NCBI GenBank assembly: GCA_964483805.1
Contig: CAZADH010000004.1
Span: forward strand, 1-64,000
DNA: 64,000 nt
Source: CAZADH01 sp964483805
GTDB taxonomy: Bacteria; Muiribacteriota; Ozemobacteria; Ozemobacterales; Ozemobacteraceae
Reading direction: 5' to 3'
Positions 41,973-50,494 of the stretch are shown one piece after another. The notes under the pieces are model-generated. The model worked only from the letters and a program-made list of their open reading frames with translations. It ran no database searches and was not told where the DNA came from. The translations under genes and the position numbers were made by a program. Position 1 is the stretch's first letter, and each line of letters opens with the position of its first letter.

Positions 41973-43436
41973 ATGAATGACTTGCGTCGGTGCTTCAGCG
42001 AGATTCTCGAGAAGCTGGGGGAGAACCCCGCAGAGTATGTGGGCGTCGTCGAGCGGCTGGAGCCCCTGGCCGAGGAATTGGCCAAACGGGCTCCGGAGCG
42101 CAGCCAACAGGGCTGGGCGGCCGGTCTGACGCGGCTTACGTGCGATGCCTACCGGCTGTCTCATGCTGATGCGGTGATTGCGAATGCTGCCGGGGTCTCG
42201 GCCGATGAGGTGGCCCAGGCCGCCCAAGGGGTGCGAGCGGTGCTGGGGCTCGATTTCGACCCTGGCGTTCTCGACCAGTTGCTGGCCACGCTCTGGACAA
42301 ACCTCACCGAAAACCCCGAATTCAACCCGATGTTGAAGTTTCGCGACCTGCAGCAGCAGGTGCTCGAAGCCAATGCGATGCAGGACTGGGCGGGGGCTCT
42401 AGCGCTCTACGAAGAAATGCAGACCCGTTTTCCGACCCTGCCGTACGCTTTGATCGGTCGTTGCCGCACGTTGTTCAATCTGAAGCGTTTCGTCGATGCG
42501 CTCGAAGCCATCAGTGCTTCGGTCGGAGACGGGGTCCTGACGCCGGAACTGGCCGAGATCAAGGCCGAGGCGTTGCTCGAGCTGGGGCGCGACGACGAGG
42601 CTCTGGCCACGTATCACAAAGTATTGACGACGCCGGAGTTGTCCGCGCACGAACGCGCGGGTTTGATCCTGGGTGCGGCGTCGATCTACCAGTTCAGAGG
42701 TGATTATCCGGCGGCCGAGCGACTGTTGATCGAGGCGATGGCCGACGACGCGAACAACCCCGAGCTGGTCGAGCGCCTGGCCATGGTGCAGTTCGATCAG
42801 GGGCGCGTCGATGATGCGATGATCAGTCACGCGCGCTTGCTGACCCTGGAGCCCGGTAACCCGTGGCGATACCTCGATCTGGCCGATCTGCAGGCGCAGG
42901 GAGGGCAGTTGGTCGACGCGATCCGGACGCTGGAACAGGGCTTGTTGGCCGCGAGTGGCATGCTCGAGACCCATCGCCGCCTGCACGACCTGTATCTGCA
43001 GATCGGCGATGCGGCGGCGGCCCAGCAGGCGCGCGAACACATCCTGGCGAGCGAGACCGTCGACCCGTTCGATGGGCCGGTGCGGGCCGAGTTCTTGTTG
43101 GCCGACCGCCGCTTCGCAGACGCTGAGGTTGTCCTGCGTGGGTTGCTGGCGCAGACACCGGATCACGACAACGCCTTGTTGTTGTTGGCGATCCAGCAGG
43201 TGGCGGTGGGGAGCAGGGACGAGGCCCGCCGACTGTTGCGACAGTTGGCCGCGCGTGATGCCGGAACGCTTCTGCAGCGGCTCGAACGGTATCGATCACT
43301 CTGGCCCGATGCCTCGATGCGGCGGCAACTGGCGGCGGAAATCCGCAACCAGGCCGAAGAATCGAGCGACGAGATTGGCCTGGCCTTGGCGGTCGCCCTC
43401 GATGACGGCAACGAACAGGGACTGATTCAGGAATAG
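41973..43436 (+). CDS. TPR-repeat protein, cytoplasmic
   Basis: 487 residues. The first 100 are helical and may hold a helix-turn-helix-like stretch (LSHADAVIANAAGVSADEVA). The rest carries degenerate TPRs, for example LPYALIGRCRTLFNLKRFVD, ERAGLILGAASIYQFRGDYP and PWRYLDLADLQAQGGQLVDA. No signal peptide or membrane helix. ATG 41973 (MNDLRRCF) is chosen: the longer reading from 41820 adds residues that look non-coding. GGGGAG lies about 10 bases upstream. Function unknown; a scaffold role is probable. Confidence 0.7.
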   Translation: MNDLRRCFSEILEKLGENPAEYVGVVERLEPLAEELAKRAPERSQQGWAAGLTRLTCDAYRLSHADAVIANAAGVSADEVAQAAQGVRAVLGLDFDPGVLDQLLATLWTNLTENPEFNPMLKFRDLQQQVLEANAMQDWAGALALYEEMQTRFPTLPYALIGRCRTLFNLKRFVDALEAISASVGDGVLTPELAEIKAEALLELGRDDEALATYHKVLTTPELSAHERAGLILGAASIYQFRGDYPAAERLLIEAMADDANNPELVERLAMVQFDQGRVDDAMISHARLLTLEPGNPWRYLDLADLQAQGGQLVDAIRTLEQGLLAASGMLETHRRLHDLYLQIGDAAAAQQAREHILASETVDPFDGPVRAEFLLADRRFADAEVVLRGLLAQTPDHDNALLLLAIQQVAVGSRDEARRLLRQLAARDAGTLLQRLERYRSLWPDASMRRQLAAEIRNQAEESSDEIGLALAVALDDGNEQGLIQE

Positions 43437-43495
43437 GGGCCGCCCGGGCGCAAAGGCGCGCCGGGTACCGATCTGGTCGGTATCGCCGTACCCTC

Positions 43496-43524
43496 TTGTC
43501 GTGCGGTTTCCCGATGGTTATAAT
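43496..43524 (+). promoter_or_regulatory. promoter of the DUF2802-like gene
   Basis: TTGTCG (43496-43501), exact 17-bp spacer and perfect TATAAT (43519-43524). The transcript would start near 43532. Confidence 0.75.
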
Positions 43525-43576
43525 GAAGGCGCCGAGGTGAATCCCCATTTCATTCTATCTGCAAATTGCTGTTGTA

Positions 43577-44422
43577 TTGCTATTCGTTCTGGCGGTCGTG
43601 GCCTACGCCGGAAAATGTTTTGGCGAGCGGCGGGCGCGGCACGTGCAGCAGCAACTCGAGGCACTCGAGCTGGCATTCAAGCAGGTCCTCGACCAACTCG
43701 AGTTGGCGGCGAATCACAACATCAAAGTGATGAGCAGCAAATCGCAAGAGTGCAAGGATCTCCTGCCGATCATCGACCAGAAGATCCTGCACGTGACCGA
43801 TCTGATGGCCGAGGCCAGTGAGATCCATCGTGAGTTGCCGGTAGGCGTGAAGGGGTTGCACCAAGAGGTTGCCACCGGGGTGAAACTGCGCCGGGATCTG
43901 CAAGACCTGCTGGGCTGCATCGACGACCGGATCAGCGCATTGCGAGAGTTGCAGGCCGGTTGCGACGAGCGGCACCGTGAGTTGTCGCGTTTGCTCGCCA
44001 ACGCGGCGACTGTCAACGTGGCCGTCGACAAGATCGTTCCTTTCAAGATGCGCGATGAAGCACCGGTGACGACGAACACGATGACTGGGGCGATGGCGGC
44101 GATGACGCGCGCGGCGGGGGTCCCCAGTGTGCCGACGCCGCCGGTCATGGCCTCGGTCAACATGACGCCGCGGTCGCTGGCGGCGGTCTCGGTTCCAAGC
44201 ACTCCGGCACCGTCACCCATGGCGGCACCCCCGGCGATCGACATCGATCTGCCCATCGATCTGCCCGACGATGACACCCATCACCGCAAGGTGCTCGACC
44301 TGCACGCGCAAGGGGTGACGTCGCCGCAGATCGCCAACCAGTTGAAGATGCCGCGTGGCGAGGTGCAGTTGATTCTGCAACTGTATGGGCAGACGGCCCA
44401 CCTGCGCCGGGTAAACGGTTGA
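43577..44422 (+). CDS. membrane-anchored coiled-coil protein with C-terminal HTH (DUF2802/DUF6115-like)
   Basis: 281 residues as drawn. A short hydrophobic N-terminus is followed by a long coiled coil (about 20-145, QQQLEALELAFKQVLDQLEL), an Ala/Pro/Thr linker, and a C-terminal helix-turn-helix HRKVLDLHAQGVTSPQIANQ with GEVQLILQL, the pattern of DUF2802-type proteins often found near motility or envelope genes. The start is uncertain. TTG 43577 halves the membrane helix. The in-frame region back to the stop at 43540 encodes a full helix (ISFYLQIAVVLLFVLAVVAY), and its ATT 43547 sits 7 bases after GAGGTG. The true start may be that ATT or an unusual codon near it. Confidence 0.7.
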   Translation: MLFVLAVVAYAGKCFGERRARHVQQQLEALELAFKQVLDQLELAANHNIKVMSSKSQECKDLLPIIDQKILHVTDLMAEASEIHRELPVGVKGLHQEVATGVKLRRDLQDLLGCIDDRISALRELQAGCDERHRELSRLLANAATVNVAVDKIVPFKMRDEAPVTTNTMTGAMAAMTRAAGVPSVPTPPVMASVNMTPRSLAAVSVPSTPAPSPMAAPPAIDIDLPIDLPDDDTHHRKVLDLHAQGVTSPQIANQLKMPRGEVQLILQLYGQTAHLRRVNG

Positions 44423-44453
44423 GTCGGCGCTTGCCGGCAGGCTGTTGACGATC

Positions 44454-45611
44454 ATGTTCATCCACCAGTTGTCGCAACCGGTGCGCACCGGGCTGATTCT
44501 CGGGGCGGGCGTGCTCGTGTTGGGCATGATCTACAGCCTGGCCGCGGTCATTGCGCCGTTTCTGCTGTCGATTGTGCTGGCCTACATGCTCAATCCGGTC
44601 GTGCGCTGGTTCGAAGCGAAAAAAATACCGCGTGGTTATGCTGTATTGTTAATGTATTGCGTCTTCGCATTGGCCGGCGTGCTGGTCGTTGTCCCGGTGT
44701 CGTTGAGCGTCGCTGCCGAGGCGGTCGATCTGGGTGAGCGGCTGGCCGCTCTCGATATGCAACAGATCGGGGCGAGGGTGCAGGTCGAGGGGCGTGGTCT
44801 GTATGAACGTCTGGCCCCGACGCCGGGGGTGCGCCAGTGGCTGGCCGGCATGGTCGAGTCCGAGCGGGTGCAGGGCGTGGCGGCGCGGGCGGCAGTGGCG
44901 GCCAAAGACGCATTCCTCAGCGGCGGTCGCAGCCTGATGCAGATGGTTGCCGTCGCTTTCTCGGGCCTGATGGGGCTGTTGCTGATTCCCTTGCTGACGT
45001 TCTACGTCCTCATCGACCTCGATCCATTGTACGACCATGCGGTTCGGCTGGTGCCGCCGATCTACCGGCCGGGTACGGTGCGCATCATGCGCGAAATCGA
45101 CCTGGTGCTCAGCGGTTTCTTGCGTGGGCAGATGATCAGTTGCTGCATTTTCGCGGCACTGATGATGATCGGTCTGTGGCTGGTTGGCTTGCATCTGTCG
45201 TTGTTGTTGGGACCGCTGGCCGGGGTTGCCAACCTGGTGCCGTATCTGGGCGGGGTGCTGACCGTGGTGTTGTCGAGCCTGATCGCGCTGTCGCAGCACG
45301 GGGTCACGATGGCGTTCGTCTGGCAGATGGTGGGCGTCGCGGTGGTGCTGGCGGTGGTGCAGGCGGTCGATGGCCTGGTGCTGCAGCCGCGGGTAATCGG
45401 CGAAAGTGCCGGTCTGCATCCGGTGATCGTCATGCTCGCCCTGGTGGTCGGCAGTCAGCTCTACGGCCTTTTCGGCATGCTCCTGGCGGCGCCGGCGTGT
45501 TGTATTCTCAAAGTATTGCTCCATGAACTTTATCTCGAATTGTATGACGATGCCGGTACGCCGTCGGCCGCCGCTGGTGCCGCAAACTCGGCCGGAGAGC
45601 CCCATGCCTGA
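44454..45611 (+). CDS. AI-2E transporter/PerM-family membrane protein
   Basis: 385 residues with 7-8 helices. Family features include FLLSIVLAYMLNPVVRWFE at the first helix pair, a soluble middle loop, then PLLTFYVLIDLDPLYDHA, GPLAGVANLVPYLGGVLTVV and GESAGLHPVIVMLALVVGSQL. Members export autoinducer-2 or carry ions and peptides; most are of unknown substrate. ATG 44454 is preferred to TTG 44445. It overlaps the ABC ATPase gene by 8 bp, so the three genes form one unit. Confidence 0.85.
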   Translation: MFIHQLSQPVRTGLILGAGVLVLGMIYSLAAVIAPFLLSIVLAYMLNPVVRWFEAKKIPRGYAVLLMYCVFALAGVLVVVPVSLSVAAEAVDLGERLAALDMQQIGARVQVEGRGLYERLAPTPGVRQWLAGMVESERVQGVAARAAVAAKDAFLSGGRSLMQMVAVAFSGLMGLLLIPLLTFYVLIDLDPLYDHAVRLVPPIYRPGTVRIMREIDLVLSGFLRGQMISCCIFAALMMIGLWLVGLHLSLLLGPLAGVANLVPYLGGVLTVVLSSLIALSQHGVTMAFVWQMVGVAVVLAVVQAVDGLVLQPRVIGESAGLHPVIVMLALVVGSQLYGLFGMLLAAPACCILKVLLHELYLELYDDAGTPSAAAGAANSAGEPHA

Positions 45612-46626
45612 GCTGAACCCAGCGACGACGGACCCGATGGCCGGCGCGGTCGCCGCAACGGCGGCGGTGCCACGCAACCAGAATGCCGTGGCCGACCCGG
45701 GTGCACGGGCGATGGTGGTCGACGGATTGCGCAAGAATTTCGGGCGCAAGCAGGTGCTCAACGGCCTGAGTTTCTCGATTCCGCATGGTGCCGTGGCCGG
45801 GTTTCTCGGCACCAATGGGGCTGGCAAGACCACGACCCTGCGCATCGTCCTGGGGCTCATCCGCGCGAGCGCCGGGCGGGTCTGGTTGCTCGGCCAGGAA
45901 ATGCCGGGAGCGCGTTGCCGGGTCATGGAGTCGGTGGGCGCGATGGTCGAACGACCGTCGTACATCGATAATTTGAGCGGGTTTGCCAACTTGTGGTGGT
46001 TCTGCAATCTGACCCGTCCGGTCGGCAACGCCGATATTCACGATGTATTGTCGGTCGTCGGTCTGACCGAAGCGGCCAACCGGCCGTTCGGTCAATACTC
46101 GACGGGCATGAAGCAGCGTCTGGGTATTGCGGCGGCCCTGTTGAACCGGCCCAAGCTGATCCTGCTCGATGAGCCGACCAGCGGCATGGATCCGCAAGGT
46201 CGCTACCAGATGCGCCAGGTGTTTCAGCAGATGGCGCGGGGCGGTACGACGATTCTGTTATCGTCGCACCTGCTCGACGAAGTGCAGAAGTTGTGCGACT
46301 ACGTGGTCATATTGCAGCACGGGGTTACGGTGAGCGAAGGGTGGGTGCGCGACGTTCTGGCCCGCGATCAGGAGCGCTGCCGCATCAAGGTGCCGGTCGA
46401 GCAGGTCGAGAAAGCCCGGCAGTTGCTCGAGAAGCTCGCAGGGGTGGCGCGGGTCGAGACCAGCGCCGAGTCGGTGCGGATCAGCGGCACCCCCGGCCTG
46501 GCGGTGGTCGCCAATCGGGCGTTGGTGCAGGCGGGGCTCGACGTCGCCGCGGTGGTGCCCGAGGAAAACAGTCTCGAAGAGACGTTCATCAATCTTACCT
46601 CCGATGACGAGGCGGCTTCCCGATGA
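45604..46626 (+). CDS. ABC exporter ATP-binding protein
   Basis: 340 residues. A disordered N-terminus of about 45 residues is followed by a complete nucleotide-binding domain: Walker A GTNGAGKTTT, Q loop, signature YSTGMKQRLG, Walker B LILLDEPTSGMDP, and H loop SSHLLDE. The C-terminal ~80 residues (after SEG) form the extra domain typical of CcmA/NatA-type exporters. It energises the permease encoded next, whose ATG overlaps its stop as ATGA. ATG 45604 lies inside the PerM stop region. Substrate unknown. Confidence 0.9.
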   Translation: MPELNPATTDPMAGAVAATAAVPRNQNAVADPGARAMVVDGLRKNFGRKQVLNGLSFSIPHGAVAGFLGTNGAGKTTTLRIVLGLIRASAGRVWLLGQEMPGARCRVMESVGAMVERPSYIDNLSGFANLWWFCNLTRPVGNADIHDVLSVVGLTEAANRPFGQYSTGMKQRLGIAAALLNRPKLILLDEPTSGMDPQGRYQMRQVFQQMARGGTTILLSSHLLDEVQKLCDYVVILQHGVTVSEGWVRDVLARDQERCRIKVPVEQVEKARQLLEKLAGVARVETSAESVRISGTPGLAVVANRALVQAGLDVAAVVPEENSLEETFINLTSDDEAASR

Positions 46627-47552
46627 CGACGCTGACGAACGACAGCAAGCGGCCGACCGGGCTGGCGGCGATCATGCCGCGGTTTGTCCTGTTGGTCGGG
46701 TTCGAGTTGCGCAAGATCCTGTTGCAGAAAAAGGCTTTCCTCTTCCTGCTGGCCCTCAACGTCGTGCCGCTGCTGACCAGCACGCTGGGCGTGCTCTTGT
46801 GGGTGAAGGTGCAGAGTCTTGGTTTCACCCAGGGGCTCGAGTATTCGTTTCTCGTCGAGGGCATGCGGGGCATCCTGACTGGCCACATCAAGTTGTTCAG
46901 CCTGGTGGTGCCGTTCTTTCTGGCGTTGATCGTCGGTGACGTGATCAGTCGCGAACTGGGCAACGGGCAGATGAAAACGTTGCTGTTGACGCCGTTGGCA
47001 CGGGCGCAGATCCTGGCCGCGAAGGCGTTGGCAGTGATGCTGTTCCTCTCGGTGGTCATCGCGTTCGGTGGCGTGCTTCTGCAGGTCGACATCTGGGTGG
47101 CGCATGCGCTCAAGAGCCAGAGCGGCATCGTCTTCGATCTGCCGGCCGAAACGCAGTTGCTGACGACCACGGCGGCTTTGCGAATTCTCGCGCTGACCTT
47201 CGTGATGGACCTTGTATTGATCGCGTATTTCACCGTGTTCGCGTTGTTGACCGACAGCGCGTTGCTGATGGCGGTCGGTAGCCTGATCCTTTTGATGAGT
47301 TCGGCGGTCTTCTGCGCAATTGCGCCGGTGGTCGAGAAACTCGATCCGCGCTACGAGGCCGTGGCGAAGTGGTTGTTCCCCCGCTATTTGTCCGAGGTGC
47401 TGTCGATCGAAGCGATCAAGGGGCTGATCGAGGGCAAGGTGGCACTGGGCGACGCGCAGATGCTGAATCCGCTGCTGGCCACGGGGGCCTGGACGGTCGG
47501 TCTCGGCCTGCTCGCCCTGGGGGTCTTCCACCGGCGCGAGATCCACAACTGA
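46623..47552 (+). CDS. ABC-2 type exporter permease
   Basis: 309 residues with six predicted helices and the long extracellular loop between helices 1 and 2 (LWVKVQSLGFTQGLEYSF) typical of ABC-2 permeases. VGDVISRELGNGQMKTLLLTPLAR matches the conserved coupling region in NatB/CcmB-type permeases. It is the membrane partner of the ATPase before it. The two genes overlap by 4 bp. Confidence 0.85.
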   Translation: MTTLTNDSKRPTGLAAIMPRFVLLVGFELRKILLQKKAFLFLLALNVVPLLTSTLGVLLWVKVQSLGFTQGLEYSFLVEGMRGILTGHIKLFSLVVPFFLALIVGDVISRELGNGQMKTLLLTPLARAQILAAKALAVMLFLSVVIAFGGVLLQVDIWVAHALKSQSGIVFDLPAETQLLTTTAALRILALTFVMDLVLIAYFTVFALLTDSALLMAVGSLILLMSSAVFCAIAPVVEKLDPRYEAVAKWLFPRYLSEVLSIEAIKGLIEGKVALGDAQMLNPLLATGAWTVGLGLLALGVFHRREIHN

Positions 47553-47579
47553 GCGACCCCTCGGGTCGCCGGCCCCGTC

Positions 47580-48668
47580 ATGCAGAGATTCGTCGTCGTG
47601 GCGATGTCGGGTGGCGTCGATTCGTCGGTGACGGCTGCTCTCTTGCAGCAGCAGGGGCACCAATTGTTGGGGGTCACCCTCAAAACGTTTTGCTACGGTG
47701 ATACTGCCGCCGGACCCCGCAGTTGCTGCGGTCTGGAAGGCGTCAATGCGGCGCGGGCGGTGTGCGCTCAATTGCAGATCCCGCACACGGTGATCGATGT
47801 GTCGGCGCGGTTCACGGCGGCGGTCATCGACGAATTCGTGAACGAATACGCCGCCGGGCGCACGCCCAACCCATGCATACAATGTAATGCCTCCGTAAAG
47901 ATTCCCGACTTGCTCGTGCACGCGCAGCGGTTGGGGGCCGACGCGGTTGCGACCGGCCACTATGCGCGCATCGAGGCCGGCGCCGACGGTTGGGCGCTGC
48001 GGCGGGGCGTCGACCCCGACAAAGATCAATCGTATTTTCTTTCGGCGTTGCCGGTGGCGGTCCTGGACCGGTTGCTGCTGCCGGTGGGGGGCATGACCAA
48101 AGCCCGATTGCGCGAATTGGCGCGCGAGTTGGGCCTGCCCAATGCCGAGCGCATCGAGTCGCAGGAAATCTGTTTCGTGCCCGATGACGACTACGTGGCG
48201 TTGTTGCGGCGCCGGCTGCCGGCCGATCATCCGGCCCTGCTGCCCGGCCCGCTGGTCGATCGGTCGGGCGCGGAGGTCGGACGGCACTGTGGGTTTGCCG
48301 GGTTCACCATCGGCCAGCGGCGCGGGTTGGGGGGCGGGAACCGCGAGCGGCTCTATGTGATTGGCGTCGACGCGGCACGGCGCACGGTGGTGGTCGGTCC
48401 GCGCGAGGCGTTGACCGCCCGGGGGTTGATCGCCGATCGCCTGAACTGGCTCGGGCCGCGGCCGGCCGCGGGCGCCGAGGTGCGCGTGCAGATGCGTCAT
48501 CGCTCGCGGGCCGTACGAGCCCGCGTGAGCGCGTCACCGGGTTGCGGCGACGAGCGACTCGAGCTGGCGCTGCTCGAGCCCGCGTCGGCAGTGACGCCGG
48601 GGCAGACCGCCGCGATCTATGCCGACGATCGCCTGCTGGGTGCCGGGCGCATTGTGGTCGTGACATGA
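47580..48668 (+). CDS. mnmA: tRNA-specific 2-thiouridylase
   Basis: 362 residues, complete. The PP-loop SGGVDSS (about 10-16) activates uridine with ATP; the catalytic Cys lies in NPCIQCN (about 100) and the persulfide Cys in SQEICFVPD (about 198). It installs sulfur on U34 of tRNA-Lys, Glu and Gln, so it acts in the cytoplasm on wobble decoding. A one-mismatch palindrome (47877-47887) falls on the NPCIQC codons. Its stop overlaps the next start as ATGA. Confidence 0.95.
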   Translation: MQRFVVVAMSGGVDSSVTAALLQQQGHQLLGVTLKTFCYGDTAAGPRSCCGLEGVNAARAVCAQLQIPHTVIDVSARFTAAVIDEFVNEYAAGRTPNPCIQCNASVKIPDLLVHAQRLGADAVATGHYARIEAGADGWALRRGVDPDKDQSYFLSALPVAVLDRLLLPVGGMTKARLRELARELGLPNAERIESQEICFVPDDDYVALLRRRLPADHPALLPGPLVDRSGAEVGRHCGFAGFTIGQRRGLGGGNRERLYVIGVDAARRTVVVGPREALTARGLIADRLNWLGPRPAAGAEVRVQMRHRSRAVRARVSASPGCGDERLELALLEPASAVTPGQTAAIYADDRLLGAGRIVVVT

Positions 48669-49828
48669 CGCGGGAGAGACCGGGCCGTGGTGGCACGGAG
48701 CCGATGAGCATCACGGCCGACCAGGTACGGGCGTTCCGGCTCGAGCGCTCCGGACTGACGGGTGGCGCGTTTGCGACGCCCGAAGACGTGGCGGCTGCGT
48801 TGGGTGGCGTGCAGGCCCAGATTCTGTCGGCGGCCGGTCTGGCGCTCTGGAACCGGTGTCCACGGTTTACCCTGCGGCGACTCGAGTCGTTGCTCATGCG
48901 GCGACGCACCCTGGTGAAGATCTGGGGACAACGCGGTACGCTGCATCTGTATCCGGCCCCGATGTGGCCCCTGGTTCATGGGGCGCTTTCGGGGCGGCCG
49001 ACGTGGCAGGAGCGGTCATTGGCGGCGCGGGGCGGCGACGTGGCGGCGTGGCGGACGCTGGTGCAACGGGTCGCCGGTCTGCTGGCCGAGCGCGGGGTCA
49101 TCGGCCGCCAGGATCTGCGGGCGACCGGTTGGGCGTTCGACGACGACGCGTTGTCGTCGTGGGGAGGCATCTTTGCCGACCTCGTGCGGCAGGGCATTGC
49201 CTGTCATGCGGGCAGCAGCGGCAACGAAGGCCTGTTTGCCCACCGACAGACCTGGTTGCCGCGACTGGTGTGGGCGCCACCCGATCGGTTGACGGCCAAT
49301 GGGGCCTTGCTCGAGCGGTATCTGGCGACGTATGGTCCGGCGACGCTGGCCGACTTCGCATATTGGCGTGGATCGAGCCAGGCCGAGGCGCGTCGGTGGT
49401 TGACGGCGCTCGGCGACCGGGTGGCAACGGTGCAGGTCGAGGGCATGCCCATGCTTGCCTGTCGGGCCGATCTCGACTGGTTCCGTCGGGCACCGGTGCC
49501 GAGCGAGGGCGACGTGCGTCTGCTGGGGCGCTTTGAACCCCTGTTGTTGGCGCAGCGCGACAAGTCGTTCTGGGTGCCGTCGCGGTTCCACCATCGGGTC
49601 TGGCGGCCGGCCGGACACATCGAGGCCACGGTGCTCGGTCTGCGCGGCCAGGTGATCGGGACCTGGCGATACGCGCGCAGCGACGCGGGGGTGGCGATCG
49701 CGGTGCGGCCGTTCGGTCGCCTGGCGGCGTCGGTGGTTGCCGGCCTCGAACGACAGGCGGTGCGGGTGGCACGGTTCTTCGGGGTACCGCTGACCCGGCT
49801 CGACTGCTGGCGTGCAAAAGCCGCTTGA
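48665..49828 (+). CDS. winged-helix DNA glycosylase-like protein (HTH_42, AlkZ type)
   Basis: 387 residues. The HTH_42/DUF1006 family is recognised from the N-terminal GVQAQILSAAGLALWNR, which carries the Q-x-Q pair of AlkZ-type DNA glycosylases (AlkX/YcaQ types have Q-x-D), plus VKIWGQRGTLHLYP and LLGRFEPLLLAQRDKSFWVP. These enzymes unhook bulky adducts and interstrand crosslinks. AlkZ proteins often guard producers of DNA-alkylating natural products, but no such cluster is seen here. The start at 48665 overlaps the mnmA stop (ATGA); ATG 48704 (MSITADQVRAF) is an equally good alternative. Confidence 0.75.
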   Translation: MTRERPGRGGTEPMSITADQVRAFRLERSGLTGGAFATPEDVAAALGGVQAQILSAAGLALWNRCPRFTLRRLESLLMRRRTLVKIWGQRGTLHLYPAPMWPLVHGALSGRPTWQERSLAARGGDVAAWRTLVQRVAGLLAERGVIGRQDLRATGWAFDDDALSSWGGIFADLVRQGIACHAGSSGNEGLFAHRQTWLPRLVWAPPDRLTANGALLERYLATYGPATLADFAYWRGSSQAEARRWLTALGDRVATVQVEGMPMLACRADLDWFRRAPVPSEGDVRLLGRFEPLLLAQRDKSFWVPSRFHHRVWRPAGHIEATVLGLRGQVIGTWRYARSDAGVAIAVRPFGRLAASVVAGLERQAVRVARFFGVPLTRLDCWRAKAA

Positions 49829-49853
49829 CATGCTGATGAGGCTCGACTATGAT
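49825..49853 (+). promoter_or_regulatory. strong sigma70 promoter for the HIT gene
   Basis: TTGACA (49825-49830), 17-bp spacer and TATGAT (49848-49853), close to consensus. It lies over the end of the glycosylase gene, and the leader before ATG 49871 is only about 10 bases. Confidence 0.75.
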
Positions 49854-49870
49854 GGGCAAACTTGGTGTCC

Positions 49871-50212
49871 ATGGGTACATGTATCTTTTGCGCCATCGCA
49901 TCCGGAGCGGTGTCCAGCGAGATCGTTTATCGTGGTGAACACGTAATCGGTTTTCGCGACATCCATCCGCAGGCACCTGTTCATGTGTTGGTGATCCCGC
50001 GGCGACATATCGCCACGCTCAACGACCTGACAGAGGCCGACGATGTGGTCTGGCTCGAAATGCACCGGGCGATCCGCCAGGTTGCACGTGAACTCGAGCT
50101 CGACGCAGGGTATCGCGTCGTGGTGAATTGCCAAGCGGCGGCAGGGCAGACGGTGTTCCATCTGCATGCCCATGTGCTTGGGGGCCGGTCGATGCACTGG
50201 CCGCCGGGTTAG
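49871..50212 (+). CDS. HIT-family nucleotide hydrolase
   Basis: 113 residues. It has the C-terminal histidine triad FHLHAHVLGG, the Cys-x-x-Cys (CIFCAI) near the N-terminus typical of the Hint branch, and HVLVIPRRHIATLND in the middle. Hint proteins hydrolyse adenosine phosphoramidates and AMP-lysine adducts. ATG 49871 is used; an in-frame TTG at 49862 lacks support. There is no Shine-Dalgarno site, and the transcript start is about 10 bases upstream, so translation is probably near-leaderless. Confidence 0.9.
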   Translation: MGTCIFCAIASGAVSSEIVYRGEHVIGFRDIHPQAPVHVLVIPRRHIATLNDLTEADDVVWLEMHRAIRQVARELELDAGYRVVVNCQAAAGQTVFHLHAHVLGGRSMHWPPG

Positions 50213-50267
50213 GGCCGGGCCGTATTGGGGTTCACGTGATTTCGCAACAGAAGGGGGGGAAACAACC

Positions 50268-50450
50268 GTGGCAGAAATTCGCGTCATGAAAGACGAACCG
50301 ATCGAAAAGGCACTGAAACGCTTCCAGAAGAAGTGCCAGGAGTCGGGGTTGATCAAGGAAATCAAGAAGCGCCGGGCGTACGAAAAGCCCAGCGAGAAGA
50401 AGAAGCGCAAGGCTGCAGAAGCGCGCCGCAAACAGCGTCGTCGCCGGTAA
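50268..50450 (+). CDS. rpsU: ribosomal protein bS21
   Basis: 60 residues, very basic: EIRVMKDEPIEKALKRFQKK followed by a Lys/Arg tail, the bS21 pattern. It binds the 30S platform near the anti-Shine-Dalgarno region and helps initiation. The start is GTG 50268, with AGGGGGGG upstream. It follows the HIT gene by 55 bp, a common pairing in bacteria. Confidence 0.9.
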   Translation: MAEIRVMKDEPIEKALKRFQKKCQESGLIKEIKKRRAYEKPSEKKKRKAAEARRKQRRRR

Positions 50451-50466
50451 GCCGGTTTTCCCTGTA

Positions 50467-50477
50467 ATACAACGTAT
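50467..50477. repeat. ATAC-NNN-GTAT palindrome, site 9
   Basis: Perfect AATACAACGTATT in the 44-bp gap between rpsU and the first NfeD gene, 17 bp before the ATG and just before its Shine-Dalgarno site. Confidence 0.75.
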
Positions 50478-50494
50478 TTATGGCAGGAGGCCTT

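Noticed and set aside
48665..49828. Calling the HTH_42 protein a transcription regulator
   Set aside because: The family is better known as DNA glycosylases, and the Q-x-Q catalytic pair is present.
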